Source: Candidatus Altimarinota bacterium
GTDB lineage: Bacteria > Patescibacteriota > Gracilibacteria > Absconditabacterales > Absconditicoccaceae
DNA length: 12,854 nucleotides
Assembly: GCA_027062165.1 (NCBI GenBank)
Contig: JAMOTU010000020.1
Coordinates: 1-12,854 of the forward strand
Direction: 5' to 3'
The number at the start of each line of letters is the position of its first letter. The stretch's first letter is position 1. Positions 1 to 7,595 of this stretch are shown piece after piece. The notes beneath the pieces are model-generated. The model was not told where the DNA came from. It searched no databases and saw only the letters and a program-made list of their open reading frames with translations. The translations under genes and the position numbers were made by a program.

Positions 1-1
1 T

Positions 2-616
2 TTTGGAGCTACATATAAGCAAAAAGCGGAAGTTCACAACTGTGATATTTATACCACGAGCTTTTTCCCAGCAAAGCCTCTTGGATGTTATGGAGACGGA
101 GGAGCCGTTCTTACAAATAATGATGAATTGGCTGAAAAAATGAAAATGTTAAGAGTACATGGGCAGAACAAAAGATATCATCATAAATATATTGGTCTTG
201 GAGCAAGGCTTGATACTATTCAGGCTGCAATATTACTTGTTAAACTTAAATATTATGAAAAAGACTTAAAATTAAGGCAAGGGGTAGCTGAAAAATATAC
301 AAAACAATTACCTAATAATATAATAAAGCCTACTTTAAAAGAAGATAGAACTTCAGCCTGGGCACAATACAGTATTAGGGTAAATAATAGAGATGAAGTT
401 CAAGCAAAGTTAAAAGAAGTCGGTATTCCAACAGCTGTTCATTATCCAATGCCCCTTCATATGCAGGAGTGTTTTAAATATCTTGGATATAAAAAAGGAG
501 ATTTTCCGGTAGCTAAGAGGGTAAGTGAAGAGATAATGAGTCTTCCTATGAATCCATATCTTAATGATGAAGAGATTGAGTATATCAGTTCTATTTTGAA
601 GGATATGGTAAAATGA
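2..616 (+). CDS. wbpE: DegT/DnrJ/EryC1 PLP aminotransferase, WbpE-like (5' truncated)
   Basis: The frame is open from base 2 and ends in TGA at 614-616, giving the last 204 residues of a protein whose family is usually about 360 long. The N-terminal part lies outside the window. Near residue 24 of the visible part is SFFPAKPLGCYGDGGA, whose Lys is the expected PLP Schiff-base residue in this fold-type I family. Further on come RVHGQ, a YHHKYIGLGARLDTIQAA segment and IPTAVHYPMPLH, all typical of sugar aminotransferases acting on UDP-3-keto sugars. The close resemblance to WbpE-type enzymes and the adjacent WbpI-type epimerase suggest amination of UDP-2-acetamido-2-deoxy-3-keto-glucuronate in the cytoplasm. 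The ATG at 128 is internal, because the conserved lysine motif lies upstream of it. Other 3- or 4-keto sugar substrates cannot be excluded. The stop overlaps the next start by four bases (ATGA). Confidence 0.9.
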   Translation, partial: FGATYKQKAEVHNCDIYTTSFFPAKPLGCYGDGGAVLTNNDELAEKMKMLRVHGQNKRYHHKYIGLGARLDTIQAAILLVKLKYYEKDLKLRQGVAEKYTKQLPNNIIKPTLKEDRTSAWAQYSIRVNNRDEVQAKLKEVGIPTAVHYPMPLHMQECFKYLGYKKGDFPVAKRVSEEIMSLPMNPYLNDEEIEYISSILKDMVK

Positions 617-1677
617 AAATTTTAACAATTCTTGGAGCAAGACTTCAGTTTATTAAAGCAGGAGCAATCAGTAGAGAAATAGCTAAACATAAAGATATAA
701 AAGAGATTATTGTTCATACTGGACAGCACTATGACAGTAATATGAGCGATATATTTTTTGAACAGATGAAAATTCCAAAACCGGATTACTATCTTGGAAT
801 TGGAGGTAAAACTCACGGAGCTATGACAGGACAGATGATAGAGAAAATAGAAGAAGTAGCATTTAAAGAAAAGCCTGATATTATTATGGTATATGGTGAT
901 ACCAATTCAACTCTTGCAGGAGCAATTGTAGGAAGCAAAATTCATATTCCAATAGCCCACGTAGAAGCTGGACTTAGAAGTTTTAATATGAGAATGCCAG
1001 AAGAAGTTAATAGAATTTTAACAGATAGGGTAAGCAAATGGCTTTTTTGTCCAACAGATAATGCTGTTGAGAATTTAAAAAAAGAAGGATTTGATAGTTT
1101 TGATTGTAAAATCATAAAAAGTGGCGATGTAATGCAAGATGCCGCTTTGTTTTACAGACAATATGCAAAAAAAACTGAAAATGTAGAAATAGAAGGAAAT
1201 TTTATTTTATCAACAATTCATAGAGCTGAAAATACAGATAATGAGAATAGATTAAAAAATATTTTTGAAGCTCTTGAAGTTATAGCAAAGGAAAAGCAAG
1301 TAATTTTACCACTTCATCCAAGAACTAAAAAAATCATTCAAAATTTAGGTTTGGAGTTAAAAAACATTACATTAATAGAACCCGTTGGATATTTAGAAAT
1401 GGTATGGCTTTTAGATAATAGTGATATGGTAATAACTGATAGTGGAGGACTTCAAAAAGAAGCGTTTTTCTTTAAAAAACCTTGTATAACTTTAAGAGAT
1501 GAAACCGAGTGGGTTGAACTTATAGAAAATAAATTTAATGTATTAGCAGGGGCTAATAAAGAAAAGATTTTAGATGTTTATAAAAATTTTGAATTTAATG
1601 ATAATTTTGAAATTGATTTATATGGTGGTGGAAAGGCAAGTAAGAATATCATCAAAGAGTTAATAGGTGATAAGTAA
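613..1677 (+). CDS. wbpI: UDP-N-acetylglucosamine 2-epimerase family, WbpI-like
   Basis: A full-length 354-residue protein of the non-hydrolysing UDP-GlcNAc 2-epimerase (WecB/WbpI) family, acting in the cytoplasm. Visible motifs are GDTNST (95-100), HVEAGLRS (116-123), MPEEVNR (128-134), the TIHRAEN segment (201-207), LHPRT (234-238), DSGGLQKEA (276-284) and RDETEW (295-300), in the family order. The N-terminal GAR-QFIKAG form resembles WbpI, which makes UDP-2,3-diacetamido-mannuronate from the gluco epimer, more than housekeeping WecB. The preceding aminotransferase supports that reading. The start ATG overlaps the upstream stop, with AAGGA at 599-603 as ribosome site. Oddity: residue 11, a near-invariant Pro in the G-x-R-P motif, is Leu (codon CTT, 643-645). 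Whether activity survives is unknown; every other catalytic motif is intact. Confidence 0.92.
   Translation: MKILTILGARLQFIKAGAISREIAKHKDIKEIIVHTGQHYDSNMSDIFFEQMKIPKPDYYLGIGGKTHGAMTGQMIEKIEEVAFKEKPDIIMVYGDTNSTLAGAIVGSKIHIPIAHVEAGLRSFNMRMPEEVNRILTDRVSKWLFCPTDNAVENLKKEGFDSFDCKIIKSGDVMQDAALFYRQYAKKTENVEIEGNFILSTIHRAENTDNENRLKNIFEALEVIAKEKQVILPLHPRTKKIIQNLGLELKNITLIEPVGYLEMVWLLDNSDMVITDSGGLQKEAFFFKKPCITLRDETEWVELIENKFNVLAGANKEKILDVYKNFEFNDNFEIDLYGGGKASKNIIKELIGDK
1654..1659 (+). promoter_or_regulatory. Ribosome binding site supporting the GTG start at 1667
   Basis: AAAGAG lies seven bases before a GTG codon. The flippase frame is closed by TAG at 1664-1666, directly before that GTG, so GTG is the most upstream possible start. 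The next ATG, at the start of the MTGTT segment, would delete an N-terminal stretch that I recognise as usual for this flippase subfamily. Confidence 0.55.
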
Positions 1678-2914
1678 ATTAAAGCCAAAAAGTGAATTTA
1701 CAAAAAATGTATTAACTTTAATGACAGGAACGACTATTGCACAGGCTATTCCTATTGCAATAAGTCCTATTCTTACAAGACTTTATACACCAGAGGATTT
1801 TGGGGTGTTTGCTCTTTTTGTAGCTATAACATCTATTTTTGGAAGTATTGCAAATGGAAGATATGAACTGGCTATAATGCTTCCAAGAAGAGATGAAGAT
1901 GCTATAAATATAATGGCATTAGGATTTATTATAAATGTGACATTAAGTTTGTTTTTACTTTTAATTGTTATTATTTTTCATGATAAAATAGTAAGTTTAT
2001 TGAATAATAAAGAGATTTCCCCTTGGCTTTATTTAGTTCCTGTCAGTGTATTTTTGATGGGGTTATTTAATTTACTAAATTATTTTAATAATAGGAAAAA
2101 ATTTTATAAAGATTTGGCGAAAGCTAAAATATATAAATCTATTGGAATGGCTATTGTTCAAATAAGTTTTGGATTTGTAAAAGTGGGAGCTTTTGGACTT
2201 ATAAGTGGGCAGATATTTTCTCAGATTATTTCAAATACTAAACTTTTTTTTAATATAAAAAGATTAAATTTGTTAAAAAAAATAAAGAAAGTTAAAATGA
2301 TTGTATTTGCAAAGAGATATAAAAAACTTCCTTTGTATAATTTACCTAATGCTTTTATTGATGGATTTAGATTAACAATGATAAATGTATTAATCGGAAA
2401 GTTTTTTTCATTAAGTATGTTAGGGCAGTTTTCTTTAGCTTTAAGGATGGTCCAAACCCCTTCTTCACTTATGGGTGGAGCAATTTCGCAAGTTTTTTTT
2501 CAAAAGATTTCAATGTCAAATAAAAAAGAAATTAAATATATTGTAAAAAAGTTTATTTTTAAAGCAGCTTTAGTGTCTTTACCTTTATTTATTATAATTT
2601 TTTTATTTGGAAAAAATATTTTTTCATTAATCTTTGGAGAAAAATGGAAAGTAGCAGGAGAGATTGCCCAAATACTAACTCCTTGGCTTTTTTTTAATTT
2701 TTTAACAGCTCCTCTTTCTACTTTATTTATTAAATTTAATAAACAAGATATTTTATTGATTTTTGCTTTTTTTTATACTATGTTACCAATTTTTTTATTT
2801 TTTTATATGGAAAATTATCCTTTATTGATTGTAATGAAGTATTTTTCTTTATTGATGAGTTGTTTATTAATAATATTTATAGGTTTAGTTTTTTTTATTT
2901 TAAAGGATGAATAA
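1667..2914 (+). CDS. wzx: Wzx-type oligosaccharide flippase (MOP/PST family)
   Basis: A 415-residue, very hydrophobic protein with many evenly spaced membrane segments, consistent with the 12 or so helices of MOP-superfamily flippases. The N-terminus contains TGTTIAQAIPIAISPILTRL followed by YTPEDFGVFAL, a signature of the polysaccharide biosynthesis (PST) group. Charged loops such as LPRRDEDAI (about 73-80) and the central ANGRYELA are also usual. It should flip undecaprenyl-diphosphate-linked repeat units across the inner membrane. Translation begins at GTG, overlapping the epimerase gene by 11 bases, and the stop TAA shares its last base with the next ATG. The gene is strongly AT-rich and contains several T8 runs (for example 2244-2251 and 2767-2774) that encode Phe. 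Substrate cannot be read from sequence. Confidence 0.9.
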   Translation: MISKLKPKSEFTKNVLTLMTGTTIAQAIPIAISPILTRLYTPEDFGVFALFVAITSIFGSIANGRYELAIMLPRRDEDAINIMALGFIINVTLSLFLLLIVIIFHDKIVSLLNNKEISPWLYLVPVSVFLMGLFNLLNYFNNRKKFYKDLAKAKIYKSIGMAIVQISFGFVKVGAFGLISGQIFSQIISNTKLFFNIKRLNLLKKIKKVKMIVFAKRYKKLPLYNLPNAFIDGFRLTMINVLIGKFFSLSMLGQFSLALRMVQTPSSLMGGAISQVFFQKISMSNKKEIKYIVKKFIFKAALVSLPLFIIIFLFGKNIFSLIFGEKWKVAGEIAQILTPWLFFNFLTAPLSTLFIKFNKQDILLIFAFFYTMLPIFLFFYMENYPLLIVMKYFSLLMSCLLIIFIGLVFFILKDE

Positions 2915-4056
2915 TGCATGTATTAGTAATTCCTTCTTGGTATCCAAATAGTTATAATAATTTAACAGGAATTTTTTTTAAGGAACAATCAGAGGCATTA
3001 ATAATAGATAAAAGAATAGATAAAGTAGGAATTATTGCTGTTACTGAGATTGGGATTAAAAATATAATAAAGCAAAAAAAATTAGATTTTGGTTTTGTAA
3101 AAGAAGAAAATAGTAATATTGTTACTTATCAATATCAATTACCAAATATTTTAAGGAACAAAAAAATAAATGATGAAATAAAATTATTTTTTTTTAAAAA
3201 GCAATTTTATCAATATATAAGAAAATATAGAAGACCGGATATTGTTCATCTTCACTCTTTTTATCATTATCCTCTTGTAAAATGGATAAAAGAAAAATTT
3301 AATATCCCTTATATTATTACTGAACATACTACTGCTTTTGCAAGAAATTTACTGAATTCTTATGAAGAAAAAAAAGCTTTTGATGCTTTTAATAATTCTT
3401 CTAAAAATTTAGCGGTTAGTAAAGAATTAGGGAAGTTATTAGGTGACAAGTTTAATAAAAAGTTTGAATTTTTACCTAACTTTATTAAATCTATACAAGT
3501 AAATGAAAAAAAATTTGATAAATTTACTTTTATTAATGTAGGTTTTTTAGATGAGAAAAAAAATCAAAAAATGTTAATAGACGCTTTTGTAAAAAATTAT
3601 AAAAATGTAAATGATAAACAATTAATAATAGTAGGAGATGGACCATTATATAATGATTTAAAAAATTATTTAAACAAAAATAACATTAAAAATGTGATAA
3701 TATTTGGTAGAGCAAGTAGAGAAGATATTTTTAAATTAATGAAGAAATCACATGTATATGTTCATTCTAGCAAATATGAAACATTTGGAGTAGTATTAAT
3801 AGAAGCATTATCCCAAGGTCTCCCTGTTGTATCTACGAAATGCGGGGGTCCAGAAAGTATTGTTACGGATAAAAAGGTAGGGTATTTATGTGAAATAGAT
3901 TTAGATGATTTATCACACAAAATAAAAAAAGTTTTTGAAAATTATAACTTTTTTGATGAAAAATATATTCAAAAATTTTTTAAACAGAATTTTTCACAAG
4001 AAAGTGTAATAGATAAATTAATAAATATTTACGAAGAGGTTATAAATGAAAATTAA
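2914..4056 (+). CDS. GT4-family glycosyltransferase (GT-B fold)
   Basis: A 380-residue protein of the usual length for GT4 transferases. The N-terminal domain begins MHVLVIPSWYPN with NLTGIFFKEQ at 16-25, a common opening in this family, followed by PDIVHLHSF (108-116) and IITEHT (134-139). The C-terminal nucleotide-binding domain has FINVGFLDEKKN (206-217), IIVGDGPL (238-245) and the E-x7-E motif with Glu289 and Glu297, then GLPVVSTKCGGPESIV. It probably retains configuration at the anomeric carbon of a nucleotide sugar and extends the lipid-linked repeat unit at the inner face of the membrane. It overlaps Wzx by one base and the Wzy-like gene by 11. A T9 run at 3187-3195 encodes three Phe. 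Donor and acceptor are unknown. Confidence 0.9.
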   Translation: MHVLVIPSWYPNSYNNLTGIFFKEQSEALIIDKRIDKVGIIAVTEIGIKNIIKQKKLDFGFVKEENSNIVTYQYQLPNILRNKKINDEIKLFFFKKQFYQYIRKYRRPDIVHLHSFYHYPLVKWIKEKFNIPYIITEHTTAFARNLLNSYEEKKAFDAFNNSSKNLAVSKELGKLLGDKFNKKFEFLPNFIKSIQVNEKKFDKFTFINVGFLDEKKNQKMLIDAFVKNYKNVNDKQLIIVGDGPLYNDLKNYLNKNNIKNVIIFGRASREDIFKLMKKSHVYVHSSKYETFGVVLIEALSQGLPVVSTKCGGPESIVTDKKVGYLCEIDLDDLSHKIKKVFENYNFFDEKYIQKFFKQNFSQESVIDKLINIYEEVINEN

Positions 4057-5284
4057 TTTAAAATTAATTAATTTACATAATTTAATACTTTTTTTATTAT
4101 TAATAAGTACTTTTACAGGTGCGGCAATCTATCTTTACATTCCTCAATTACAATTTTTTAGAGTAATTTTAATTGTGTCTGCATTATATTTATTTATTAA
4201 TTTAATTAATAAAAAGAAATTAGTTTTTGATAATTTATCTAAATTACTATTTCTGTGGTTTACATTATATTTTATTTTAACATTAATAGCAACAATTATG
4301 TCAAATATTTTGTTGGGATATAATACAAAAATTAACGATATTGTTAATTTTTTTATATTATATTTTCTAGTAATTATTTTATTGGTTTATATAAATCTGA
4401 ATTCAGAATTATTTGTCACAGTTTTATATAATTCATTAAAATTTGCTTTATTATTAATGAGTATTATTGCATTTATAGAGTTCTTTACTCATTGGCATTT
4501 TTCTAATGCTGTTTTTTTTAAACATGCACCTCACTATATTCAATATCAAGCCTCTACTTTTTTTGGAAATCCTAATGATTTTATGGCTGTTTATACTATG
4601 GCTTTGATATTGCTTTTGGGAATTTATAAAATAAACAAATATACTATTACAATAGATTTTTATATTTTTTATATAATAGGAATTTTTTTTTCTTTTATTA
4701 ATAATTCCAGATTGACAATGTTAGTTCTTTTTTTTAATTTTTTTATATTTTTTTTCAACAAAAGAAATTTAATAAAAATATTATTTATTTTTATATTTGG
4801 GGCAATACTATTTATTAATTTTATCACAAAATTTGAATATTTTAATTATCTGATAAAAGGATTAACGTTACAGGGGAATTCTGTTTCCATAAGAGAGAAT
4901 TTATATGAATTTGGGTTATATTCAATTGAAGAAAATTATGGTTTAGGATTTGGGATAAATGCAAGCAGTCAATATTATTCTTCTTTAAACAATTATTTTT
5001 TAAAAGGAATAATAAATCCCCATAATTATTTGTTGGAAATTTTAATCAATAGTGGGGTTTTTGCTTTTTTTACTTATATTTTAGTTAACTTATTGTTAGT
5101 ATGGTTTTTTTTTAAAAAAGGATTTTATATGTTAATTTATATGATAAGTATATATCCTATAATTTTATTAAGTTCTAGTAGCTCTTTGTTTTTATGGTTT
5201 CATTATGTATATTTAGTTTCTATTATTGCATTATATAAATATAAAAAGGAATATAATGAAAAAAGTAGCAAACATAGTATTTAA
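4046..5284 (+). CDS. wzy: Wzy / O-antigen ligase-like polytopic membrane protein
   Basis: A 412-residue protein made mostly of hydrophobic segments, about ten or more helices by eye. A larger hydrophilic loop (about 260-325) contains SIREN with Arg283, GLGFGIN and NPHNYLLEILINSGV (324-338). Upstream are FFGNPNDFM (172-180) and NNSRLTM with Arg222. This pattern matches the Wzy_C/O-antigen ligase superfamily, in which loop arginines and the PHN motif are conserved. Placement between Wzx and transferases favours a polymerase joining repeat units at the periplasmic face, but a WaaL-type ligase role cannot be ruled out because the two share this domain. It has AAGAGG (4034-4039) six bases before ATG. 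The gene is the most AT-rich part of the window by eye and has T9 runs at 4683-4691 and 5105-5113. Confidence 0.82.
   Translation: MKINLKLINLHNLILFLLLISTFTGAAIYLYIPQLQFFRVILIVSALYLFINLINKKKLVFDNLSKLLFLWFTLYFILTLIATIMSNILLGYNTKINDIVNFFILYFLVIILLVYINLNSELFVTVLYNSLKFALLLMSIIAFIEFFTHWHFSNAVFFKHAPHYIQYQASTFFGNPNDFMAVYTMALILLLGIYKINKYTITIDFYIFYIIGIFFSFINNSRLTMLVLFFNFFIFFFNKRNLIKILFIFIFGAILFINFITKFEYFNYLIKGLTLQGNSVSIRENLYEFGLYSIEENYGLGFGINASSQYYSSLNNYFLKGIINPHNYLLEILINSGVFAFFTYILVNLLLVWFFFKKGFYMLIYMISIYPIILLSSSSSLFLWFHYVYLVSIIALYKYKKEYNEKSSKHSI
5245..5250 (+). promoter_or_regulatory. Ribosome binding site that fixes the start at 5256
   Basis: AAAGGA ends five bases before ATG at 5256. An upstream in-frame TTG at 5226 has no comparable site and would add ten residues before the usual MKKVANIVF opening. 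The site therefore decides the start. It lies inside the end of the preceding gene. Confidence 0.75.
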
Positions 5285-6392
5285 TCCATTTAAAAATGAT
5301 AGTAGAGTGTTGAAAGAATCTTTGTCATTAAAAAAAGTGGGATATGATGTGGAGGTTATTGCTCATGGTGATGAAGGATTGACAAAAGAAGAAATAAAAA
5401 ATGGGATAAAAATAAAACGCTTTAATTATCTTAACAGAAAAGTTACAACTTCAAAATTAGCGAAATTAAAAATTTATCTGTCTTGGATAAAAGAAGTTGC
5501 TGATTATGTAAAAAAATTTGATATTTTACATTGTAATGATTTAAATACATTACCGATAGGTTTTATAGTGAAGAAATTTTATAATAAAAACATCAAAATA
5601 GTTTATGATGCACATGAATATGAAACAGAAATTAATGGACTTGGTGGCATTCAAAAAATTTTAACAAAAATATTAGAAAAGTTTCTTATAAGATATGCAG
5701 ATAAAGTTATATGTGTGAGCGAATCAATAGCCCAGGAATATAAAAAGCTTTATCCTTTTATTGAAAAACCAGCACTTGTATTAAATACACCACCATATAA
5801 AAAAATAGAAAAAAAAGATAAATTTAGAGAAGAGTTAGGAATAGGAAAAGAAAAGACAATATTTTTATATCAAGGTGGATTAAGTAGTGGAAGAGGAATA
5901 GAGATATTGATAGATACATTTAGAAGTATAAAAGATGATAAAGCTGTAATAGTATTTATGGGATACGGACCATTAGAAAAAGAAGTAAAAAAGGCAAGTG
6001 AAGAGTATGATAATATATATTTTTATCCAGCAGTAAGTCCAGATGTATTATTGGATTATACAAGCAGTGCAGATTTTGGAATATCTACAATAGAAGATAG
6101 TTGTTTAAGTTATAGATATTGTTTACCAAATAAAACATTTGAATATTTAATGGCAGAAATCCCTTTAATAGTATCAAATTTATATGAAATGAAAAGATTG
6201 ATTGAAAAATATAAAATAGGAGTAGTGGCAAAAGAAAATAATGTAGAAGGATTAAAAGAAGCTATAAAAAAGGCTTTGGAACTTGATAAAGAGGAACTAA
6301 AAGAAAATATAAAAAAAGTAAAAGAAATTTATAATTGGGAAGAGCAAGAGAAAGTTTTATTAAAAATTTATAAGGAAATATCAAATGTCTAA
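5256..6392 (+). CDS. GT4-family glycosyltransferase, DAHE subgroup
   Basis: With the ATG at 5256 the protein has 378 residues. The N-terminal Rossmann domain opens KKVANIVFNPFKNDSRVLKE. It includes FDILHCNDLNTLP (88-100) and IVYDAHEYETE (115-125), features of a GT4 subgroup common in polysaccharide loci, then YADKVICVSESIAQEY (147-162). The donor-binding domain has FLYQGGLSSGRGIEILI (203-219), VFMGYGPLE (233-241) and SYRYCLPNKTFEYLMA (285-300), the subgroup's version of the C-terminal donor-site region. It likely adds one sugar to the lipid-linked unit in the cytoplasm. It overlaps the Wzy-like gene by 29 bases and the following transferase by eight. Codon choice in the C-terminal half shifts strongly to ATA for Ile and GTA for Val. 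Substrate is unknown. Confidence 0.88.
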   Translation: MKKVANIVFNPFKNDSRVLKESLSLKKVGYDVEVIAHGDEGLTKEEIKNGIKIKRFNYLNRKVTTSKLAKLKIYLSWIKEVADYVKKFDILHCNDLNTLPIGFIVKKFYNKNIKIVYDAHEYETEINGLGGIQKILTKILEKFLIRYADKVICVSESIAQEYKKLYPFIEKPALVLNTPPYKKIEKKDKFREELGIGKEKTIFLYQGGLSSGRGIEILIDTFRSIKDDKAVIVFMGYGPLEKEVKKASEEYDNIYFYPAVSPDVLLDYTSSADFGISTIEDSCLSYRYCLPNKTFEYLMAEIPLIVSNLYEMKRLIEKYKIGVVAKENNVEGLKEAIKKALELDKEELKENIKKVKEIYNWEEQEKVLLKIYKEISNV

Positions 6393-7593
6393 AACAATTT
6401 GGATAATTAACGATTATGCAGGAAGCCCCCATCATGGAATGACATACAGACATTACTATTTAGCAAAAGAGTGGATAAAAAAAGGATATAAAGTTTACAT
6501 TATTACAGCTTCGTATTCTCATTTTTTAAGAAAATTTCCAAATGTAAATAAAAATTTTAAAATAGAAAAAATTGACGGAATAAATTATGTATGGGTTAAA
6601 GTGCCTAAGTATAATAATTCTTGGGATAAAAAAAGAGTTGTAAAGTGGTTTGTTTTTAGTTTTAAACTTTTATTTTTGCCATTTTTAAAAATAGATAAAC
6701 CTGATGTAATAATTGCTTCGCCTACTGCTCCTTTTTTTGTTTTACCGGCTTATAAATTAGCAAAAAAATTTAAATCAAAATTTATATTTGAAATTAGGGA
6801 TATTTGGCCTTTAACATTAGTAGAACTTGGAAATTTTTCTGCAAATCATCCTTTTATAAAATTTATGGGTTGGTTTGAAAAATTTGGAGTAAAGAAGTCA
6901 GACTATATAGTTAGTACATTACAAAATTATGGGGAGCATTTAAAAAACAATTTAAAAATAAATAAAAATTTTATATGGATAAATAATGGGGTTTCTCTTG
7001 AAGAAATGAGTAAAATTGAGCCATTGGATAAAAATACAGAAGAAAAAATACCAAAAGACAAATTTATTGTAGGATATACAGGAACTATTGGTGTGGCAAA
7101 TGCAATTGAATATTTGCTTAAAGCGGCTGAATTGTTAATTGGTTATAAAGACATACATTTTGTAATAGTTGGAGATGGTAAAGAAAAGGAAAATCTACAA
7201 CAAAGATATGCTAATTTAAATAATATAACTTTTATTGAACCTATTAAAAAACAACAAGTCCAAAGTATACTTAAATTTTTTGATGTTTGTTATATTGGAT
7301 GGAATAAAGAAAAAATTTATAACTATGGTATATCTCCTAATAAATTATTTGACTATATGTATAGTGAGAAACCAATTTTACATTCTTATGACGGAAAAAA
7401 TGATATAGTTAAATTAGCAAATTGTGGTGTGACAGTAGAACCTGAAAATCCAAAAGCAATTTCGAATGCTATATTAAAACTATATAATATGTCTGAGCAA
7501 AATAGAAAAAAGTTAGGTCAAAACGGTAAAAAATATGTATTAGAATATTTTACCTATGATAAATTAGCTAAAAAATATGAAAAGTTATTTTAA
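6385..7593 (+). CDS. WbuB-like GT4 glycosyltransferase
   Basis: A 402-residue protein, normal length for WbuB-type enzymes. The opening WIINDYAGSPHHGMTYRHYYLAKEW variant (positions 6-30) and TASYSHFLRK (41-50) are distinctive of this group, as are IFEIRDIWPLTLVELG (134-149), GYTGTIGVANAIEYLL (230-245), IVGDGKEKENL (261-271) and YGISPNKLFDYM (314-325). Characterised WbuB relatives transfer L-FucNAc in O-antigen synthesis, but members use several sugars, so I do not assign one. It would act at the inner face of the cytoplasmic membrane. ATG overlaps the upstream stop by eight bases, with AAGGA just before it. This is the last gene of the forward block, and its TAA is two bases from the stop of the opposing gene. 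Confidence 0.88.
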   Translation: MSKTIWIINDYAGSPHHGMTYRHYYLAKEWIKKGYKVYIITASYSHFLRKFPNVNKNFKIEKIDGINYVWVKVPKYNNSWDKKRVVKWFVFSFKLLFLPFLKIDKPDVIIASPTAPFFVLPAYKLAKKFKSKFIFEIRDIWPLTLVELGNFSANHPFIKFMGWFEKFGVKKSDYIVSTLQNYGEHLKNNLKINKNFIWINNGVSLEEMSKIEPLDKNTEEKIPKDKFIVGYTGTIGVANAIEYLLKAAELLIGYKDIHFVIVGDGKEKENLQQRYANLNNITFIEPIKKQQVQSILKFFDVCYIGWNKEKIYNYGISPNKLFDYMYSEKPILHSYDGKNDIVKLANCGVTVEPENPKAISNAILKLYNMSEQNRKKLGQNGKKYVLEYFTYDKLAKKYEKLF

Positions 7594-7595
7594 TG

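Noticed and set aside
128..616. ATG at 128 as the start of a complete small gene
   Set aside because: The same frame is open to base 2 and carries the conserved PLP-lysine motif upstream, so the gene is cut by the window edge.
410..816. Reverse-strand open frames at 410-640 and 622-816
   Set aside because: Both are antisense shadows of the aminotransferase and epimerase genes and have no recognisable domain or ribosome site.
2960..5120. T-rich runs as intrinsic terminators inside the forward block
   Set aside because: None follows a GC-rich hairpin; they encode Phe-rich segments of continuous reading frames.
5226..5255. Upstream TTG start extending the second GT4 gene by ten residues
   Set aside because: AAAGGA sits five bases before the ATG at 5256, and that start gives the usual N-terminus.
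6262..6453. Reverse-strand open frame of 63 codons
   Set aside because: It is antisense across the junction of two GT4 genes and its sequence is low-complexity Leu/Phe from A-rich coding DNA.
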